From the IMG/VR virus record IMGVR_UViG_3300047357_001736, positions 1-35,748 of that record: DNA of 35,748 nucleotides; one strand, given 5' to 3'. Below, one piece after another: positions 33,561 through 35,748 of this stretch. The translations under genes were made by a program, and so were the position numbers. Below the pieces are notes generated by a model that saw only the letters and a program-made list of their open reading frames with translations, did not search any database and was not told the DNA's origin. This DNA is from a virus. Position 1 is the first letter of the stretch, and every line of letters begins with the position of its first letter.

Positions 33561-33976
33561 AGTTTAAAACCTTAACTGGCTCTACTCGCAAGATTATAGG
33601 TATACAAAAATACAATATAGATTGGGAGTCAGGCAGTAAAAGTAAATTTCAAAAAAGCGTCAAAGATTTTCTTAAAGATTACTGGAATAGGCATGTCGTA
33701 TTTGAAGAGTTTCCAGTCGCGGGTACTCGAATGACTTTCGACTTTTATAATGCTAATGAAAAAATAGCAGTGGAAGTCCAAGGGGGGCAGCATACAAAAT
33801 ATGTCCCTTTCTTTCACGGCAATTATAAAAATAACTACCTAATGCAACTCAAGCGAGATCATCAAAAGCATGACTTTTGTGAATTAAATAATATTAAATT
33901 AATTGAAATATATGAGAAAGAAAAAGACAAACTTTCCAAGGAGTTCTTTCGTAAAAAATTTGACATTAGTCTCTAA
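33557..33976 (+). CDS. PD-(D/E)XK nuclease-like protein
   Basis: 139 aa, start TTG at 33557 overlapping the upstream TGA (TTGA). MTFDFYNANEKIAVEVQGGQ holds the PD-(D/E)XK core: Asp in the first strand and E-x-Q (EVQGGQ) in the second, as in Vsr/DUF559-like endonucleases. KRDHQKHDFCELNNIKLIEI is the usual next helix and strand. It probably cuts or processes DNA (repair, recombination or a free-standing mobile endonuclease). Which of these is not clear. The last codons overlap the TTGACA box of the next promoter. Confidence 0.65.
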   Translation: MKFKTLTGSTRKIIGIQKYNIDWESGSKSKFQKSVKDFLKDYWNRHVVFEEFPVAGTRMTFDFYNANEKIAVEVQGGQHTKYVPFFHGNYKNNYLMQLKRDHQKHDFCELNNIKLIEIYEKEKDKLSKEFFRKKFDISL

Positions 33977-33988
33977 CTAGTGTATAAT
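33960..33988 (+). promoter_or_regulatory. Full-consensus sigma-70 promoter, leaderless context
   Basis: TTGACA (33960-33965), exactly 17 bp, TATAAT (33983-33988), both consensus hexamers without a mismatch. The GTG codon at 33995 lies 6 bp after the -10, so the transcript should start at the start codon. The -35 is inside the nuclease gene's 3' end. Confidence 0.85.
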
Positions 33989-33994
33989 ATATTA

Positions 33995-34258
33995 GTGAGT
34001 AACATTAACCCAGACAACCTACCAACTTTTCAAATGCCTGAAGAGCTTCTTGAAAAATTATATGAATTTACTGGAAATTCTCACGACAGTTCTAAAGGTT
34101 TCTTATTAGCTTACACAGATCAAAACGGCACTCCATTAATTTTATGTAAAGCGGCAACGCAAATTATTGAAATGGGAATCCGTAAATCTCTTGAGCAATA
34201 TTTAATTAATCTTGAGGGAGCAGACTCTCCTCTCGACATGAACGGCGATCAAGATTAG
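33995..34258 (+). CDS. Hypothetical protein, probably leaderless
   Basis: 87 aa from GTG 33995 (product MSNINPDNLPTF...). An in-frame GTG at 33980 would overlap the -10 box, so the shorter start is chosen. Helical: MPEELLEKLYEFTGN, KAATQIIEMGIRKSLEQYL; acidic C-terminus (DMNGDQD). No family recognised. It precedes the helicase gene by 46 bp with its own strong promoter, so it may be an early gene. Confidence 0.65.
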   Translation: MSNINPDNLPTFQMPEELLEKLYEFTGNSHDSSKGFLLAYTDQNGTPLILCKAATQIIEMGIRKSLEQYLINLEGADSPLDMNGDQD

Positions 34259-34260
34259 TC

Positions 34261-34289
34261 TTGACTTTTCTTACCTCGTATAATATACT
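34261..34289 (+). promoter_or_regulatory. Sigma-70-type promoter for the helicase gene
   Basis: TTGACT (34261-34266), 17-bp spacer, TATACT (34284-34289); ATG 34305 follows 15 bp later, so the leader is about 9 nt. A better-looking TATAAT at 34279 has only a 12-bp spacer to this -35 and is less likely. Confidence 0.65.
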
Positions 34290-34304
34290 CCTAGTATTAC
34301 AGTT

Positions 34305-35748
34305 ATGCATTCTTACGATCTAGAAAGGCAATGTCTTGCCACGCTCATTAATCACCCAGATTCTTTTATAGAGATATCTCACTTAATTACAGAAGATGAT
34401 TTTTATAATGGTAGCTCTCAAGTCAATAGGACAATCTTTTCAATACTCAAAAACTCTATCGAATCAGGTAAGAAGATTGACTATGTTATTCTCTCAGAGA
34501 GAATGAATGCATTAGGCCTCTCCTTTGAGGATAACATTAATATTTCAGATTATATTCAGTCACTTTCTTTACGCAAAACTAATCCTGATAATTTAATTGA
34601 TTTAGTTAAAGAACTTAAAAACTTCTCAGTAAGAAGACAGGTTTCTAAAACTGCAGATCAAATAAAATCAAAAATGAAATCCGCTCCACCAGAGACGAGT
34701 TTCATAGAGTTAGTTGAGATGGCCGATCAAGAATATAATGATTCTTTGTCGATATACGATAATGGTGAAAATATACCTCAAGATCTTTGCTCCCGAATGG
34801 AAGAGTTTATTGAGGAAAGAGGTAACAACCCAATGGATAACTATGGTTTTCTTGGTCCACACTCAAGGCTCCATGAAATGTACGGATCCTTACTTAGGCC
34901 AGGCAATCTGTCTGTTATCTGTGCTCGTTCAGGAGTTGGAAAGACTCAGTTCTGCATAGATTACTGCTTAAAAACTTCTGAGATAAATGGCTACATGCCT
35001 ATTTTACACCTTGATAATGGAGAAATGAGTCAAGAAGAACTTATGGCTCGAATATGTTCATCTATGTCCGATGTACCTGTATATTTAATTGAGACAGGAA
35101 AATGGAGGAAGGCTGGGCAAGATGTAGTAAATAAAGTTCGTTCAGTTTGGAAAGAAATTAAAAAACACAAGCTACATTATTTTAATGTAGGTGGTATGAG
35201 TATAGATCAAATTATTAATTTAGTAATTCGATTCTACTATGCCAAAGTTGGAAGAGGGAATCATATGATATTAAATTATGACTACATCAAAACCGCTTCT
35301 GAAAAATTTAATAACAAAAGTGAGTGGCAAATTGTTGGAGAAATGGTTGAAAAATTCAAACACCTTGTTCAAACTAGTGTTGTATATGACAAAAAACCAA
35401 TGATTGCAATGATGACGAGTGTTCAAGGTAATAGAATTGGAATTACTAACAATAGATCTTCAGATAATATAGTCGAAGATGAAAGCACTGTTTCGCTTTC
35501 AGATAGGATCCAACAAGTTAGTTCTCACTTATTCTTACTACGTAATAGAACTCATGATGAGCTCCTAGAAAGCCCTCACTTTGGAACTCATAAATTGGTC
35601 TGTTTAAAAAATCGGCACCTAGGTGAAAATGCGGTCAGAGCATTACAGCCCGTCCGAATGGAAGATGGAACCCTTCAGAAAAATGCCATATTACTTGATT
35701 TTAAAAACTTCAACATAACAGAAGTGGGAGACGTACAAGATCTCGTTG
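34305..35748 (+). CDS. dnaB: DnaB-like replicative helicase, 3'-partial
   Basis: The frame starts at ATG 34305 (MHSYDLERQCLATLINHPDS) and runs open past the right edge; 481 codons are visible. The N-terminal ~140 residues resemble the DnaB helical domain. Then comes the RecA-like motor: SVICARSGVGKTQFC (Walker A), HLDNGEMSQEELMARI (DnaB-type motif 1a), MILNYDYIKT (Walker B region), and a later SDRIQQVSSHLFLLRN followed by LVCLKNRHLGENAV (motif 4-like). It unwinds DNA at the phage fork, 5' to 3' by family. Same role as T4 gp41. The C-terminus lies outside the window. Confidence 0.88.
   Translation, partial: MHSYDLERQCLATLINHPDSFIEISHLITEDDFYNGSSQVNRTIFSILKNSIESGKKIDYVILSERMNALGLSFEDNINISDYIQSLSLRKTNPDNLIDLVKELKNFSVRRQVSKTADQIKSKMKSAPPETSFIELVEMADQEYNDSLSIYDNGENIPQDLCSRMEEFIEERGNNPMDNYGFLGPHSRLHEMYGSLLRPGNLSVICARSGVGKTQFCIDYCLKTSEINGYMPILHLDNGEMSQEELMARICSSMSDVPVYLIETGKWRKAGQDVVNKVRSVWKEIKKHKLHYFNVGGMSIDQIINLVIRFYYAKVGRGNHMILNYDYIKTASEKFNNKSEWQIVGEMVEKFKHLVQTSVVYDKKPMIAMMTSVQGNRIGITNNRSSDNIVEDESTVSLSDRIQQVSSHLFLLRNRTHDELLESPHFGTHKLVCLKNRHLGENAVRALQPVRMEDGTLQKNAILLDFKNFNITEVGDVQDLV

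Noticed and set aside
33980-33994. Earlier GTG start of the small gene before the helicase
   Set aside because: It would place the start codon upstream of the expected transcription start and inside the promoter.
34714-34959. 81-aa plus-strand frame near the right edge
   Set aside because: It is out of frame within the DnaB-like helicase gene, which runs open past the window edge.

Overview
The window is AT-rich, tightly packed viral DNA from a tailed bacteriophage, probably a marine one. The evidence is the gene set: class I ribonucleotide reductase (nrdA, nrdB), dUTPase, SSB, a RecA/UvsX-like recombinase, a DnaB-like helicase, a small sigma-like factor, Hsp20 and one tRNA-Ser. Two large virion-surface-type proteins with Pro/Thr/Ser-rich repeats and many glycosyltransferases are also present. 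Most neighbours overlap by ATGA, TTGA or TAATG. There are no rRNA genes, no insertion sequences and no CRISPR array. Promoter-like sites follow the bacterial sigma-70 consensus (TTGACA / TATAAT with 17-bp spacers), so early transcription probably uses the host polymerase. The host cannot be named from this sequence.

Layout. (1) 2-4072, rightward: the 3' part of a giant fibre-like protein with Calx-beta-like domains separated by mucin-like TPT/SVTPT repeats. (2) 4069-12882, leftward operon: (from its start) a small unknown gene, dUTPase, sigma-like factor, SSB, a glycosyltransferase, two related Cys-motif mini-proteins, a DUF1360-like membrane protein, two small unknown genes, a 187-aa protein, a GT4 fusion protein, a GT9-like C-terminal half and a putative annealing protein. 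(3) 12883-13109: a divergent AT-rich control region. (4) 13110-19577, rightward: GT2, nrdA, Nudix hydrolase, a Lys-rich protein, Hsp20, small virion-type genes and a GT-A protein, with tRNA-Ser on the opposite strand. (5) 19634-21580, leftward: an isolated PKD/BspA-like adhesin with its own terminator, lying between nrdA and nrdB. (6) 21700-35748, rightward: nrdB, a recA/uvsX-like gene, then about 9.4 kb of glycan genes: two GT60-like paralogues, two methyltransferases, further glycosyltransferases, NeuA- and NeuB-like enzymes and an HtrL/WlaTC-GT2 fusion. A nuclease, a small gene and a DnaB-like helicase cut by the window edge follow.

Two things stand out. First, the phage carries an unusually large glycan toolkit: about eleven glycosyltransferase-type genes plus compact enzymes for making and CMP-activating a sialic-acid-like sugar. 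The same window encodes Thr/Ser/Pro-rich surface proteins that look like mucins. I infer, without proof, a phage-encoded mucin-type virion glycosylation pathway, or else a host-surface glycan remodelling pathway. Second, NrdB lacks the radical tyrosine (Ile115 in its place) and has Glu77 as first metal ligand, the signature of the chlamydia-type class Ic (Mn/Fe) enzyme. In addition, at least four genes have near-consensus promoters placed so that transcription should begin at or within a few bases of the start codon, which suggests leaderless mRNAs.
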